Source of the DNA: Borreliella americana
GTDB taxonomy: Bacteria > Spirochaetota > Spirochaetia > Borreliales > Borreliaceae
Length of the DNA stretch: 64,000 nucleotides
NCBI RefSeq assembly: GCF_021043605.1
Contig: NZ_JAJNFB010000005.1
Location: 20,358-84,357 of the forward strand
Direction: 5' to 3'
In this document: positions 27,204-36,356 of the stretch, in pieces
Numbering within the stretch: the stretch's first letter is position 1
Layout: the number at the start of each line of letters is the position of its first letter
Position numbers and translations under genes: made by a program
Notes under the pieces: generated by a model
The model's database searches: none
What the model was told of the DNA's origin: nothing
Seen by the model: the letters and a program-made list of their open reading frames with translations, nothing else

Positions 27204-28151
27204 ATGATGAAATTGCTTTATATTGATAATTTAAAATTTTTAAAAGGTAAAGAAAAATTAAAACTTTTTAATAATTTTGATTTTAATGATGTTATTAAAT
27301 TGACTCAGAAGGACATTGAGTCTTATCTTCTAAAGTCATTTAGGAGATTGTTTAGATTGCCCGATCTAAAATTAGTAGAATTGCAAGAAAAAGTTATTCA
27401 AAGGACAAAGGCCAAAGTTGCTATTCTAGGATCTAAGTTTTATCCCAATAAGCTTAAAAGAATTTATGACCCTCCTTTTGCTATTTACTACAAAGGCAAT
27501 TTGCCAGATTGTTCTTCATTGTCCTGGGCTGTTGTTGGTTCTAGAAAAATTAGCAAGACTCTTGCTGAGAGGACAAGAGAATTTTCTTCACATCTTGCGA
27601 AAAATGATGTAGAGATTGTTTCTGGATTTGCAATTGGAGCAGATATTGAAGCTCATATAGCAGCAATAAATGAGAATAAGAGAACATTTGCTGTTATTCC
27701 AACAGATATTGATAATATTTATCCTAAGCAAAATAGAAAATATGTTTTCAAGCTTTTAGAACAAGGTGGAGGAATAATTACCGAGACTTTGCCATTTGAT
27801 AAAATTCAAAATTATTTTTTTGCTAAAAGAAATAGATTGATTTCAGGTCTTTCAGATGCTATTTTTATAACTTATGCGCCTTTGAAATCAGGAGCTTTAA
27901 TTACAGCTGAACTTGGTCTTGACTTAGGACTTGATGTTTATGTTTATGATTTAGATTTTTGTGGCGATGGTGCTGTAAAATTGCATGATTTTGGTGCTCA
28001 AGAGATAAAAACCGTTAAGGATCTTTATGCTTTATTAAATATTAAATATGTAGATTCCAATAATATTGAAGATGATTCTAAAGAGTGTTGTGATTGCAAA
28101 AATGTATCTGATGTTCTTATTGGAGAACTTTTAAAAGAAGTATATAAATAG
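27204..28151 (+). CDS. dprA: DprA/Smf-family DNA-processing protein
   Basis: This 315-residue protein has the Rossmann-like DprA core: P-F-A-I-Y-Y-K-G-N, V-V-G-S-R-K-I-S, V-S-G-F-A-I-G-A-D-I-E-A-H, V-I-P-T-D-I-D-N-I-Y-P, E-T-L-P-F and R-N-R-L-I-S-G-L-S-D-A. DprA loads RecA on single-stranded DNA in transformable bacteria. Borrelia is not known to be naturally competent, so another role in DNA processing is possible. A C-terminal Cys cluster (C-C-D-C) is unusual. It lies 6 bases after the lipoprotein gene and 8 before hslV. Confidence 0.88.
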   Translation: MMKLLYIDNLKFLKGKEKLKLFNNFDFNDVIKLTQKDIESYLLKSFRRLFRLPDLKLVELQEKVIQRTKAKVAILGSKFYPNKLKRIYDPPFAIYYKGNLPDCSSLSWAVVGSRKISKTLAERTREFSSHLAKNDVEIVSGFAIGADIEAHIAAINENKRTFAVIPTDIDNIYPKQNRKYVFKLLEQGGGIITETLPFDKIQNYFFAKRNRLISGLSDAIFITYAPLKSGALITAELGLDLGLDVYVYDLDFCGDGAVKLHDFGAQEIKTVKDLYALLNIKYVDSNNIEDDSKECCDCKNVSDVLIGELLKEVYK

Positions 28152-28159
28152 GGGGTAAT

Positions 28160-28708
28160 ATGGGTTTTAAAGGAACCACAGTTATTGCAATAAAAAAAAA
28201 TGGTAAGACTGTGGTGGCAGCAGATGGACAAGTAACTTTTGGACATACTGTTTTAAAGAGTAATGCTATTAAAATACGAAAATTGCTTAATGGGAAAATT
28301 TTGGCAGGATTTGCAGGTTCAACATCTGATGCAATTACTCTTTTTGAAAAATTTGAAGAAAAAATCAAAGCAAAAGGTGATGGCTTGATTGACATTAAAA
28401 GGGCGGCTGTTGACCTTGCAAAAGATTGGCGTTCTGACAAAATACTTCATAAGCTTGAGGCTATGATGCTTGTTGCTGATTCTAACAATATTCTTTTGAT
28501 TTCTGGTACTGGTGATGTTGTTGAGCCTGAAGAGGATGTTATTTCAATTGGCAGTGGTGGCAATTATGCATATTCAGCAGCTCTTGCTTATATGGAGAAC
28601 AAAAAATTAAGTGCTTTTGAAGTTGCACTTAGATCTTTAAAAATAGCAGCAAGAGTGTGTATATATACTAATTCTAACATTGTGCTTGAGGAGATTAAAA
28701 ATGAATAA
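28160..28708 (+). CDS. hslV: HslV peptidase of the HslUV protease
   Basis: This 182-residue proteasome-like threonine protease has a mature catalytic Thr probably at Thr6, after a five-residue leader (M-G-F-K-G), as in other HslV with short propeptides. The T-T-V-I-A-I and D-G-Q-V-T-F-G motifs and the G-S-G-G-N-Y-A motif near residue 133 are typical. It forms a dodecamer capped by HslU. It overlaps hslU by 8 bases. Confidence 0.93.
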   Translation: MGFKGTTVIAIKKNGKTVVAADGQVTFGHTVLKSNAIKIRKLLNGKILAGFAGSTSDAITLFEKFEEKIKAKGDGLIDIKRAAVDLAKDWRSDKILHKLEAMMLVADSNNILLISGTGDVVEPEEDVISIGSGGNYAYSAALAYMENKKLSAFEVALRSLKIAARVCIYTNSNIVLEEIKNE

Positions 28709-30047
28709 ATTAGAAGAGCACTATATAGTTCCCAAAGATGTAGTTGCAGAACTTGATAAATATATAATAGGTCAAGACGAAGCTAAAAAATTAGTATCAA
28801 TTGCTCTTGTTAATAGATATATAAGATCTAGGCTCCCAAAAGAAATAAAAGATGAAGTAATGCCCAAAAACATTATTATGATTGGGTCAACTGGTATTGG
28901 GAAGACCGAGATTGCAAGAAGACTTTCTAAATTAATTAAAGCTCCTTTTATTAAAGTTGAAGCTACAAAATATACTGAGGTTGGTTATGTTGGTCGTGAT
29001 GTTGAATCTATGGTTAGAGATTTAATGGGCATTGCAGTTAATATGGTAAAAGAAGAGATGTACAGCACCGTAAGAGATGATGCTTTAGTAAGAACAGAGG
29101 AGAGAATAGTTGGTAGTCTTTTTAAAGGATCTGGTAATTCTGAGAATATGGATCCAAATGAAATAAAGGCAGAAGAAAAGGTAAAAGATAAACTTAGGAA
29201 AAAGCTTAGAGCAGGTGAGCTTGACGATACTACTATTGAAATACAAATTTCTAGTAAAATGCCATTTTCTACAATAGAAATATTTACGGGCGGCAATTTT
29301 GAAGAGATTGATATGGGAATTGGCGGGTTGCTGGGCAATATATTTGATAGAAAAAAGAAAAGAGAATTGAAGATTAAAAAGGCAAAGGAAATAATATTAG
29401 CAGAAGAGCTTGAAAAATTGGTCGATCACGAAAACATTTCAGATATTGCAAAATCTAAAGTTGAAAATATGGGAATTATTTTTATTGATGAGATCGATAA
29501 AATAGCTGCTAAGAATAGGAGCGGCAATGATGTGTCTAGAGAAGGAGTTCAAAGAGATATTTTACCAATTATTGAAGGCTCTAAGGTTAATACGAAATAT
29601 GGAATAGTCGATACTTCTCATATTTTATTTATTGCAGCAGGAGCATTTAATTTGGCCAAACCTTCTGATTTAATACCAGAGCTTCAAGGAAGATTTCCTA
29701 TTAAAGTTGAACTTAAAAGTCTAAGCATAGACGATTTGAAAAAAATTTTAAAACAAACAAAAAATTCTTTAATAAAACAATATGTTGCGATGTTTAAGGT
29801 TTATAATTTAGATTTAAAGTTTAGCGAAGAGGCCATAGATAGAATTGCAGAGCTTACTTTTAATATGAATCTTGAGAGTGAAAATCTTGGTGCCAGAAGG
29901 CTTCATGGTGTTATGGAAAGAGTGCTTGCAGATCTTTTTTTTGAAGTGCCTGGTAGTAAGTTGAAAAAATTTGAAATAAACTTGGACTATGTTAATAAAA
30001 AAATACAAATTAGCGAACAAAAAGATTTAAATTATTATATAATTTAG
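28701..30047 (+). CDS. hslU: HslU ATPase of the HslUV protease
   Basis: ATG 28701 follows GAGGAG at 28688-28693, and a longer frame from 28680 is not used. The product has 448 residues with a Walker A of the form G-S-T-G-I-G-K-T-E, G-Y-V-G-R-D-V-E in the pore region, an inserted I domain (about 110-230), a Walker B I-F-I-D-E-I-D-K and a C-terminal sensor with G-A-R-R-L-H. It unfolds substrates for HslV. The end of this gene carries the flgB promoter. Confidence 0.94.
   Translation: MNKLEEHYIVPKDVVAELDKYIIGQDEAKKLVSIALVNRYIRSRLPKEIKDEVMPKNIIMIGSTGIGKTEIARRLSKLIKAPFIKVEATKYTEVGYVGRDVESMVRDLMGIAVNMVKEEMYSTVRDDALVRTEERIVGSLFKGSGNSENMDPNEIKAEEKVKDKLRKKLRAGELDDTTIEIQISSKMPFSTIEIFTGGNFEEIDMGIGGLLGNIFDRKKKRELKIKKAKEIILAEELEKLVDHENISDIAKSKVENMGIIFIDEIDKIAAKNRSGNDVSREGVQRDILPIIEGSKVNTKYGIVDTSHILFIAAGAFNLAKPSDLIPELQGRFPIKVELKSLSIDDLKKILKQTKNSLIKQYVAMFKVYNLDLKFSEEAIDRIAELTFNMNLESENLGARRLHGVMERVLADLFFEVPGSKLKKFEINLDYVNKKIQISEQKDLNYYII
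30014..30043 (+). promoter_or_regulatory. flgB operon promoter (PflgB), inside the end of hslU
   Basis: A perfect TATAAT lies at 30038-30043, two bases before the hslU stop, with a partial -35 (CGAACA, 30014-30019) at 18-base spacing. The predicted start near 30050 gives a leader of about 30 bases ahead of the flgB TTG. In B. burgdorferi the DNA just upstream of flgB is well known to hold a strong sigma-70-type promoter driving the flagellar operon. The exact boxes here are my reading. Confidence 0.6.
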
Positions 30048-30081
30048 TTAAAAGCAATTTTAAACAGAGGGGGGTTTCAAT

Positions 30082-30489
30082 TTGAATGATTTTGAAAGAT
30101 CTGTAGATTTTTCACATAGATATTTAGATGTTCTAAGCTTAAGACAAAGTGTTATTTCTGATAATATAGCGAATGTAGATACTCCAAATTTCAAAAGAAG
30201 TAAAATTTCTTTTGAGTCAGAGCTTGAAAAAGCTTTTTTAAATAAAGATAAAAATGATCTAAACTTAATTAAGTCTAGTGATAAGCACTTGTCTGGGTTT
30301 AAAAATCTAAATTATTCAGATATCAAGCCTCACAGAGTTCTTGATCATTTTTCAACTATGAATAATAATGGCAATAATGTTGATATTGATTCTGAGGTTA
30401 AGGCGCTTGTACAAAACCAAATGATGTATCATCTTATGACTAATGTTCAGGCGCATTATTTTAAAAGTATAAATATTGTATTAAAATAA
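30082..30489 (+). CDS. flgB: Flagellar proximal rod protein FlgB
   Basis: This 135-residue protein starts at TTG 30082 after a strong AGAGGGGGG site at 30066-30074; the nearby ATG at 30086 is out of frame. The rod signature S-D-N-I-A-N-V-D-T-P-N-F-K is at about 27-39, and the C-terminal helix has E-V-K-A-L-V-Q-N-Q-M. It forms part of the rod that crosses the periplasm. First gene of the long flagellar operon. Confidence 0.92.
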   Translation: MNDFERSVDFSHRYLDVLSLRQSVISDNIANVDTPNFKRSKISFESELEKAFLNKDKNDLNLIKSSDKHLSGFKNLNYSDIKPHRVLDHFSTMNNNGNNVDIDSEVKALVQNQMMYHLMTNVQAHYFKSINIVLK

Positions 30490-30512
30490 ATTAATATCTT
30501 AAGGAATATAAA

Positions 30513-30971
30513 ATGGGATTGTTTTCAAGCATTAATGTAGCTTCAACGGGATTAACAGCGCAAAGGTTAAGGATTGATGTTATTTCTAATAATATTGCAA
30601 ATGTTTCTACTTCTAGAACTCCTGATGGTGGGCCTTATAGAAGGCAAAGGATTATTTTTGCACCAAGGATTAATAATCCTTATTGGAAAGGGCCTTTTAT
30701 TCCAGATTATCTTGATAATGGCATTGGTCAAGGAGTTAGGGTTGCTAGCATTGAAAAAGATAAAACTCCATTAAAGTTAAAATATGATCCAACACATCCC
30801 GATTCAATAAGTTTTGGGGATAAAAAAGGTTATGTGGAGCTTCCCAATGTTAATTTAGTTGAAGAAATGGTAGATATGATTTCGGCTTCTCGTGCTTACG
30901 AGGCAAATTCTACTGTCATAAATAGTAGTAAGTCTATGTTTAGAAGCGCGTTAGCTATACTTCAAGGCTAA
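30513..30971 (+). CDS. flgC: Flagellar proximal rod protein FlgC
   Basis: This 152-residue protein has the rod motif S-N-N-I-A-N-V-S-T at about 26-34 and the C-terminal heptad helix P-N-V-N-L-V-E-E-M-V-D-M-I-S-A-S-R-A-Y-E typical of FlgC. It is 23 bases after flgB with AAGGA upstream. Structural rod subunit. Confidence 0.93.
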   Translation: MGLFSSINVASTGLTAQRLRIDVISNNIANVSTSRTPDGGPYRRQRIIFAPRINNPYWKGPFIPDYLDNGIGQGVRVASIEKDKTPLKLKYDPTHPDSISFGDKKGYVELPNVNLVEEMVDMISASRAYEANSTVINSSKSMFRSALAILQG

Positions 30972-30982
30972 AGGAGAGATCA

Positions 30983-31318
30983 TTGGTGAGAATAGATGCT
31001 TTTTTTACAGAAAATAATATTAATTTGGTTAAAAAAAATCCTTTACATTTTGATGTAAATCTTTTTAATTCTAAAAGTAATGCCAAAGACAATGATATTA
31101 AAACTTTTAAGGATGTTTTAATAAATTCGATTACTGATGTCAACAAAAGCCAATTAGATGTTTCTAAAGTTACAGAACAAGCTATTCTTAGGCCTAGTAG
31201 CATTGATGTTCATGATGTTGTAATAGCGATGTCTAAGGCAAATATGAATTTAAGCATTTTAAAGGCCGTTGTTGAAAGAGGTGTTAAGGCTTATCAAGAT
31301 ATAATCAATGTTCGTTAA
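30983..31318 (+). CDS. fliE: Flagellar MS-ring/rod junction protein FliE
   Basis: This 111-residue protein starts at TTG 30983 or GTG 30986, both in frame. AAGGAGAG (30971-30978) lies close to either, so the start is unsettled by one codon. The C-terminal helices (D-V-H-D-V-V-I-A-M-S-K-A-N-M-N-L) are the FliE signature. FliE joins the MS ring to the rod and is an early export substrate. Confidence 0.9.
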   Translation: MVRIDAFFTENNINLVKKNPLHFDVNLFNSKSNAKDNDIKTFKDVLINSITDVNKSQLDVSKVTEQAILRPSSIDVHDVVIAMSKANMNLSILKAVVERGVKAYQDIINVR

Positions 31319-31332
31319 GGAGCCATAAGATT

Positions 31333-33042
31333 TTGAGCAATTTTTTTACTAATTTTTTTGTTTCAGCTAAAGGAATCTTCAAAAAAGCTAGTACGGTTCA
31401 GAAAATAGCCCTGGGATTGATTATTTTTTTTGTGATTCTTGCGCTTGTTTTTTTAATAGGGTTTTCTACTAAAAGTCAAAGTATTGCTCTTTTTGGAGTT
31501 GAAATTAAAGATCAATATCTCCTAGATAGGATATCGCAAAGACTTGATAGAGAAAATGTTAAGTATTTTTTGAGTTCCGATGGAAGAATTTATTTAGATG
31601 ATGAAAAGCTTGCAAAAAAAATGAGAGCAATTCTTGTCAGAGAAGAGCTTGTGCCTGTTCATATGGATCCATGGGCTTTGTTTGATATTGATAGATGGAC
31701 CATTACTGATTTTGAAAGAAGCATTAATTTAAGAAGATCTATTACAAGAGCAGTTGAACAGCATATTGTGGCTTTAGATGATGTTGATGCTGTTAGTGTA
31801 AATCTTGTTATGCCCGAGAAAGCTCTTTTTAAAGAGTCTCAAGAGCCTGTTAAGGCATCTGTTAGAATTACTCCAAGACCTGGTTCTGATATTATTACCA
31901 ATAGGAAAAAAGTTGAAGGACTTGTTAAACTTATTCAGTATGCCATTGAAGGTCTTGAATCTGATAATATTGCTATTGTTGATAATAGCGGAACTATCTT
32001 AAATGATTTTTCTAATTTAGGTGGAATAGATAGAATAGACTTGGCAGAAAAAGAACGCAAGTTAAAGCTTAAGTATGAAGCTATGCTTAGGGGTGAAATC
32101 GACTCTGCATTAAGTAAGGTTTTGTCTGTTGATAGATTTATGATAGCAAGAGTAAATGTAAAACTTGATACTTCAAAAGAAACCATAGAGTCCAAAGAGT
32201 ATGCTCCTATTGAGCTTCAATCCCAAGATCCAAAAGCTTCTTATAATACTAGAAAAGTAAGTGATTCAACCATTATATCTTCTCAGACTCAAAAAAAAGA
32301 ATATCAGGGGCAAGGGTATAGTCCTTGGGGACCCCCTGGGCAGGAAGGAAATACTCCGCCCGAATATCAGGATTTAAGCGATATTACTGGTAAATATAAT
32401 GAGTCTCAAGAGATCAAAAATGTTGCTTTAAATGAAAAAAAATCTACAAGTGAAAAAGAGCCTGCTAGGATTGTAGGTGTTTCTCTTGGTATTTTCGTGG
32501 ATGGTATTTGGAATTTTGTGTACGATGAGAAGGGGAGTTTCGTAATAGAAAATGGAATGAGAAAAAGAGAATATAAGCCTATGTCATTAGAAGAAATAAA
32601 AAGCATTGAAGATGTTTTGCAAAGTTCTTTTGAATATAAGCCAGAAAGAGGTGATTCAATAACAGTTAGAAATATATCTTTTGATCGTATGAATGAATTT
32701 AGAGAAATAGATGAAAATTATTTTGCAAGTGAAAGGTTTAAATATTTTTTATTTATTGTAAGTGTAGTATTTTCATTATTAATTTTGGTATTTACGATAT
32801 TTTTTGCTATTTCTAGGGAACTTGAAAGACGAAGACGTCTTAGAGAAGAGGAATTAGCAAAACAAGCGCATTTAAGACGTCAACAAGCTTTGATGGATGG
32901 TGGTGATGATATTGGCGTTGATGATGTTGTTGGTGGGATTAGAGAAGGTGATGAGCTTCAAAGCAATGCTGAGCTTTTAGCCAGAGAAAAGCCAGAAGAT
33001 GTTGCTAAGCTTATAAGAACATGGCTTTTGAAAAACGCGTAA
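31333..33042 (+). CDS. fliF: Flagellar MS-ring protein FliF
   Basis: This 569-residue protein starts at TTG 31333 with AAGGAG 9 bases before. Two transmembrane helices (about 24-45 and 474-496) flank a periplasmic region with ring-building domains (about 48-220, including R-R-S-I-T-R-A-V-E-Q and A-S-V-R-I-T-P-R-P-G) and a Gly/Pro/Gln-rich loop (about 315-350). The cytoplasmic tail (about 500-569) carries the FliG-binding end. It forms the MS ring in the inner membrane. Confidence 0.95.
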   Translation: MSNFFTNFFVSAKGIFKKASTVQKIALGLIIFFVILALVFLIGFSTKSQSIALFGVEIKDQYLLDRISQRLDRENVKYFLSSDGRIYLDDEKLAKKMRAILVREELVPVHMDPWALFDIDRWTITDFERSINLRRSITRAVEQHIVALDDVDAVSVNLVMPEKALFKESQEPVKASVRITPRPGSDIITNRKKVEGLVKLIQYAIEGLESDNIAIVDNSGTILNDFSNLGGIDRIDLAEKERKLKLKYEAMLRGEIDSALSKVLSVDRFMIARVNVKLDTSKETIESKEYAPIELQSQDPKASYNTRKVSDSTIISSQTQKKEYQGQGYSPWGPPGQEGNTPPEYQDLSDITGKYNESQEIKNVALNEKKSTSEKEPARIVGVSLGIFVDGIWNFVYDEKGSFVIENGMRKREYKPMSLEEIKSIEDVLQSSFEYKPERGDSITVRNISFDRMNEFREIDENYFASERFKYFLFIVSVVFSLLILVFTIFFAISRELERRRRLREEELAKQAHLRRQQALMDGGDDIGVDDVVGGIREGDELQSNAELLAREKPEDVAKLIRTWLLKNA

Positions 33043-33057
33043 AAGGTAGTAATTGAT

Positions 33058-34092
33058 ATGGAAGAAAAAAAAGAAAAGGAGATTTTGGATGTTTCTGCTT
33101 TAACAGGAAAGCAAAAAGCTGCTATTTTGTTGGTTTCAATAGGTTCTGAAATCTCTTCTAAAGTGTTTAAGTATCTTTCTCAAGAGGAGATAGAGTCTTT
33201 GACATTTGAGATAGCAAAGCTTGAGACAATTACTTCTGAGCTTAAAGACAATGTTCTTTTAGAGTTTAAAGAATTGATGATGGCTCAAGAATTTATTCAA
33301 AAGGGCGGAATTGATTATGCAAGAGAGCTTCTTGAAAAATCTCTTGGGACTCAAAAAGCAGTTGATATTATTAATAATTTGGGTTCTGCTTTACAGTCTA
33401 GACCCTTTGAATTTGTAAGAAGAGCAGATCCTGCAAATATTTTAAACTTTATTCAGCAAGAACATCCCCAAACAATTGCTTTAATTCTTTCATATCTTGA
33501 TCCTCAAAAGGCTTCTTTTATTCTCTCTAGTTTACCTACAGAGGTACAAACCAATGTTGCAAGAAGAATTGCATTAATGGATAGAACTTCTCCTGAGGTT
33601 GTAAGAGAGGTTGAGAGAGTTCTTGAGAAAAAACTAGCTTCTCTTTCTTCAGAAGATTATACATCAGCAGGAGGAGTTGACAATGTTGTTGAGATAATTA
33701 ATATGGCTGATAGAAAGACAGAGAAGTTTATTATTGAATCTCTTGAAGAAGAAGATCCGGAGCTTGCAGAAGAGATTAAGAAAAAAATGTTTGTATTTGA
33801 GGATATAGTTTTGCTTGATGATAGATCTATACAAAGAGTTTTAAGAGAAATAGATGGTCAAGAGTTAGCAAAAGCTTTAAAATCTGTAGATATTCCTGTC
33901 CAAGAAAAAATTTTCAAAAACATGTCAAAAAGAGCGGCTTCAATGCTTAAGGAGGACATGGAATTTTTGGGACCTACTAGGCGAAAAGATGTTGAAGAAT
34001 CGCAGCAAAAAATTGTTTCTCTTATTAGAAAATTAGAAGAACAGGGAGAAATAGTTATTTCAAGGGGTGGTGAAGAAGATGTGCTTGTCTGA
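33058..34092 (+). CDS. fliG: Flagellar switch protein FliG (FliG2)
   Basis: This 344-residue protein has the three FliG domains: N-terminal FliF-binding (A-I-L-L-V-S-I-G), middle (E-H-P-Q-T-I-A-L-I-L-S-Y-L) with the E-H-P-Q motif, and C-terminal torque domain with charged residues around D-D-R-S-I-Q-R-V-L-R-E-I-D. B. burgdorferi has two FliG proteins; the one in this operon is called FliG2 and is required for flagellar assembly. It sits at the cytoplasmic face of the MS ring. Confidence 0.95.
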   Translation: MEEKKEKEILDVSALTGKQKAAILLVSIGSEISSKVFKYLSQEEIESLTFEIAKLETITSELKDNVLLEFKELMMAQEFIQKGGIDYARELLEKSLGTQKAVDIINNLGSALQSRPFEFVRRADPANILNFIQQEHPQTIALILSYLDPQKASFILSSLPTEVQTNVARRIALMDRTSPEVVREVERVLEKKLASLSSEDYTSAGGVDNVVEIINMADRKTEKFIIESLEEEDPELAEEIKKKMFVFEDIVLLDDRSIQRVLREIDGQELAKALKSVDIPVQEKIFKNMSKRAASMLKEDMEFLGPTRRKDVEESQQKIVSLIRKLEEQGEIVISRGGEEDVLV

Positions 34093-34106
34093 TAAAGGAG
34101 TTTTGT

Positions 34107-35027
34107 TTGCCTAAGGTTTTATATAAATCATCAGAAGTTGATAATTTAGTAAAGTTTGAGTTTATTGAAATAGCAAAGCCTGTTTTTCAATCTTTAGAAA
34201 TCAAGGAGAAGGAAAGCAGAGTTTACGACATAGATAGTCAAATCTCCAATCTTAAAGAAGAGTTGCAACTTTTAAGAGATGAAAAATTACGACTTGAAGA
34301 AGAGCTTGCTAAAAGACAAGAGCTTGCCAAAGAGGAAGTTCAAATTGAATCTAAGCGGCTTATTGAAGAGGCTAAGGTAAGGGCCAATGAAGTATTAGAG
34401 GCGGCCAAACAAGAAGCAGATCTTTTGCAAAGAGAAGCTATTTATAAGAAAGAATCTATTGAGACTGAATCTAATGCTGAGATTGAAAGATTAGCAAGAG
34501 AGTATGAAGAAAAATTAAAAACAGATCTTGATATGGCAATAGCTAAAGGCAGGGAAGAGGGATATAGCAAAGGTTATGAAAGTGGTTTTGAAGATTTTGA
34601 CAAAGTTATGAGAAAATTGCATGCCATAATAGCATCTTTGATTGCCGAAAGGAAAAGCATTCTTGAATCCTCGAGCGGCCAAATAGTAAGTCTTGTTATG
34701 CAAATTGCAATTAAGGTTATTAAGAGAATTACAGATTCTCAAAAAGATATTGTCTTGGAAAATGTTAATGAGGCTTTAAAAAGAGTAAAAGATAAAACAC
34801 ATATTACCATTCGCGTAAATCTTGATGATTTAGATATTATTAGGCATAAAAAAAGTGATTTTATTTCTAGATTTGATATTATAGAAAATTTAGAGATCAT
34901 AGAGGATCCCAACATAGGCAAAGGTGGTTGTATAATTGAAACTAATTTTGGAGAGATTGATGCGCGCATTTCTTCTCAACTTGATAAAATAGAGGAAAAG
35001 TTTAAAAATTTTTCTCTATTAAGTTAA
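34107..35027 (+). CDS. fliH: Flagellar export ATPase regulator FliH
   Basis: This 306-residue protein starts at TTG 34107 with AAAGGAG 6 bases before. It has a long Glu/Lys coiled coil (about 35-150) and a C-terminal FliH/V-ATPase E-like domain (about 165-305) with G-R-E-E-G-Y-S-K-G-Y-E-S-G-F at its start. It is the peripheral stalk linking FliI to the motor. In spirochaetes FliH forms the spokes of the export apparatus. Confidence 0.9.
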   Translation: MPKVLYKSSEVDNLVKFEFIEIAKPVFQSLEIKEKESRVYDIDSQISNLKEELQLLRDEKLRLEEELAKRQELAKEEVQIESKRLIEEAKVRANEVLEAAKQEADLLQREAIYKKESIETESNAEIERLAREYEEKLKTDLDMAIAKGREEGYSKGYESGFEDFDKVMRKLHAIIASLIAERKSILESSSGQIVSLVMQIAIKVIKRITDSQKDIVLENVNEALKRVKDKTHITIRVNLDDLDIIRHKKSDFISRFDIIENLEIIEDPNIGKGGCIIETNFGEIDARISSQLDKIEEKFKNFSLLS

Positions 35028-35045
35028 GTATCTAAAGGAATTTTA

Positions 35046-36356
35046 GTGAGCAATTTTTTTGAAAATTATTTAAGACAAGTAGATGATGTTGAAACTGTTT
35101 CTTTTGTTGGCAGGGTACAGAAAATAAAAGGTCTTTTAGTTGAAAGTTTGGGGCCTCAGTGTGCCATTGGAGATTTGTGTTTAATTGCCCAAAGAAATGG
35201 TAAAAAGGTGTGTGCAGAGGCTTTAGGATTTAACGGTCCTTATGTTAGCCTTATGGCTTATGAAGGATTTAGTGGTATTGAAGTTGGAAATAAAGTTTAT
35301 TCTTTAAACAAAGGGTTAGAGATAAATCTTAGTGATGAGCTTTTGGGTAGAGTTATTGATTCTCTTGGTAGACCCATTGATAATAAAGGGCCATTTTTGA
35401 ACAATAGTTATAAAGAGTTAATTTTTGAAAAAATTAATCCAATTAGTAGAAGTATTTTTGAAGATCAAATATTAACAGGAGTTAAAGTTCTTGATGGGTT
35501 TTTGCCAGTTGCAAAAGGGCAAAGAGTCGGTATTTTTTCTGGTTCTGGCGTTGGTAAATCTACTTTGCTTGGTATGATTGCAAAAAATTCAAGTGCAGAT
35601 GTAAACGTTATTGCTTTTATTGGAGAAAGGGGTCGAGAGCTTAATGAGTTTGTTGAACATGAACTTGGTGAAGAGCGTTTAAAAAAAAGTGTTTTAGTTG
35701 TTTCAACTTCTGATGAATCTCCCATTTCAAGGTATAAGGGTGCTTATGTTGCTACCATGATAGCAGAATACTTTAGAGAGCAAGGTAAAGATGTGGTTTT
35801 GCTTTTTGATTCTATTACTAGGTTTGCAAATGCTAAAAGAGAAATGTCTCTTTCTTTAGGGGAGCCTCCGGTAGCTAAAGGTTATCCGCCTTCTGTTTTT
35901 GTTGAAATTCCAATTTTACTTGAGAGATCAGGTTTTAATGGTAATGGGGGAAGTGTTACTGGGTTTTATACTGTTCTCGTTGAGGGAGATGATTTTACAG
36001 AGCCTGTAGCCGATAATATTAAGGCTGTTTTAGATGGTCATATTATTTTAGACAGAGATTTGTTTGACAGGGGAATTTATCCCTCAATAAATGTTTTAAG
36101 TTCAACTTCAAGATCTATTCATAGAATAATGAGCTTAGAAAAACAAAAATTAATAATGAAAGCTAGAAATTTATTGTCTATTTATAAAGATTATGAAGAT
36201 CTTATTAGAACAGGAATTTATCTTAAAGGATCCAATAAGGATGTTGATTTTGCAATTTCCAAGTATCCTAAGATTATTAATTTTATTTCTCAAGGAATAA
36301 ATGAAACATTTGATTTTGAAAATTTAGAAGATGAAATAAAGGAAATATTATCTTGA
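35046..36356 (+). CDS. fliI: Flagellum-specific export ATPase FliI
   Basis: This 436-residue protein starts at GTG 35046. Walker A G-S-G-V-G-K-S-T-L is at about residue 165-173, followed by F-I-G-E-R-G-R-E, the L-L-F-D-S-I-T-R-F-A Walker B region and G-E-P-P-V-A-K-G-Y-P-P-S-V-F. These match the F1-beta-like export ATPases. It supplies energy and helps deliver substrates to the FlhA/FlhB gate. It overlaps fliJ by TTGA. Confidence 0.95.
   Translation: MSNFFENYLRQVDDVETVSFVGRVQKIKGLLVESLGPQCAIGDLCLIAQRNGKKVCAEALGFNGPYVSLMAYEGFSGIEVGNKVYSLNKGLEINLSDELLGRVIDSLGRPIDNKGPFLNNSYKELIFEKINPISRSIFEDQILTGVKVLDGFLPVAKGQRVGIFSGSGVGKSTLLGMIAKNSSADVNVIAFIGERGRELNEFVEHELGEERLKKSVLVVSTSDESPISRYKGAYVATMIAEYFREQGKDVVLLFDSITRFANAKREMSLSLGEPPVAKGYPPSVFVEIPILLERSGFNGNGGSVTGFYTVLVEGDDFTEPVADNIKAVLDGHIILDRDLFDRGIYPSINVLSSTSRSIHRIMSLEKQKLIMKARNLLSIYKDYEDLIRTGIYLKGSNKDVDFAISKYPKIINFISQGINETFDFENLEDEIKEILS

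Noticed and set aside
31805..32195. Alternative frames on both strands within fliF
   Set aside because: They fall entirely inside a well-conserved gene and lack ribosome sites or recognisable products.
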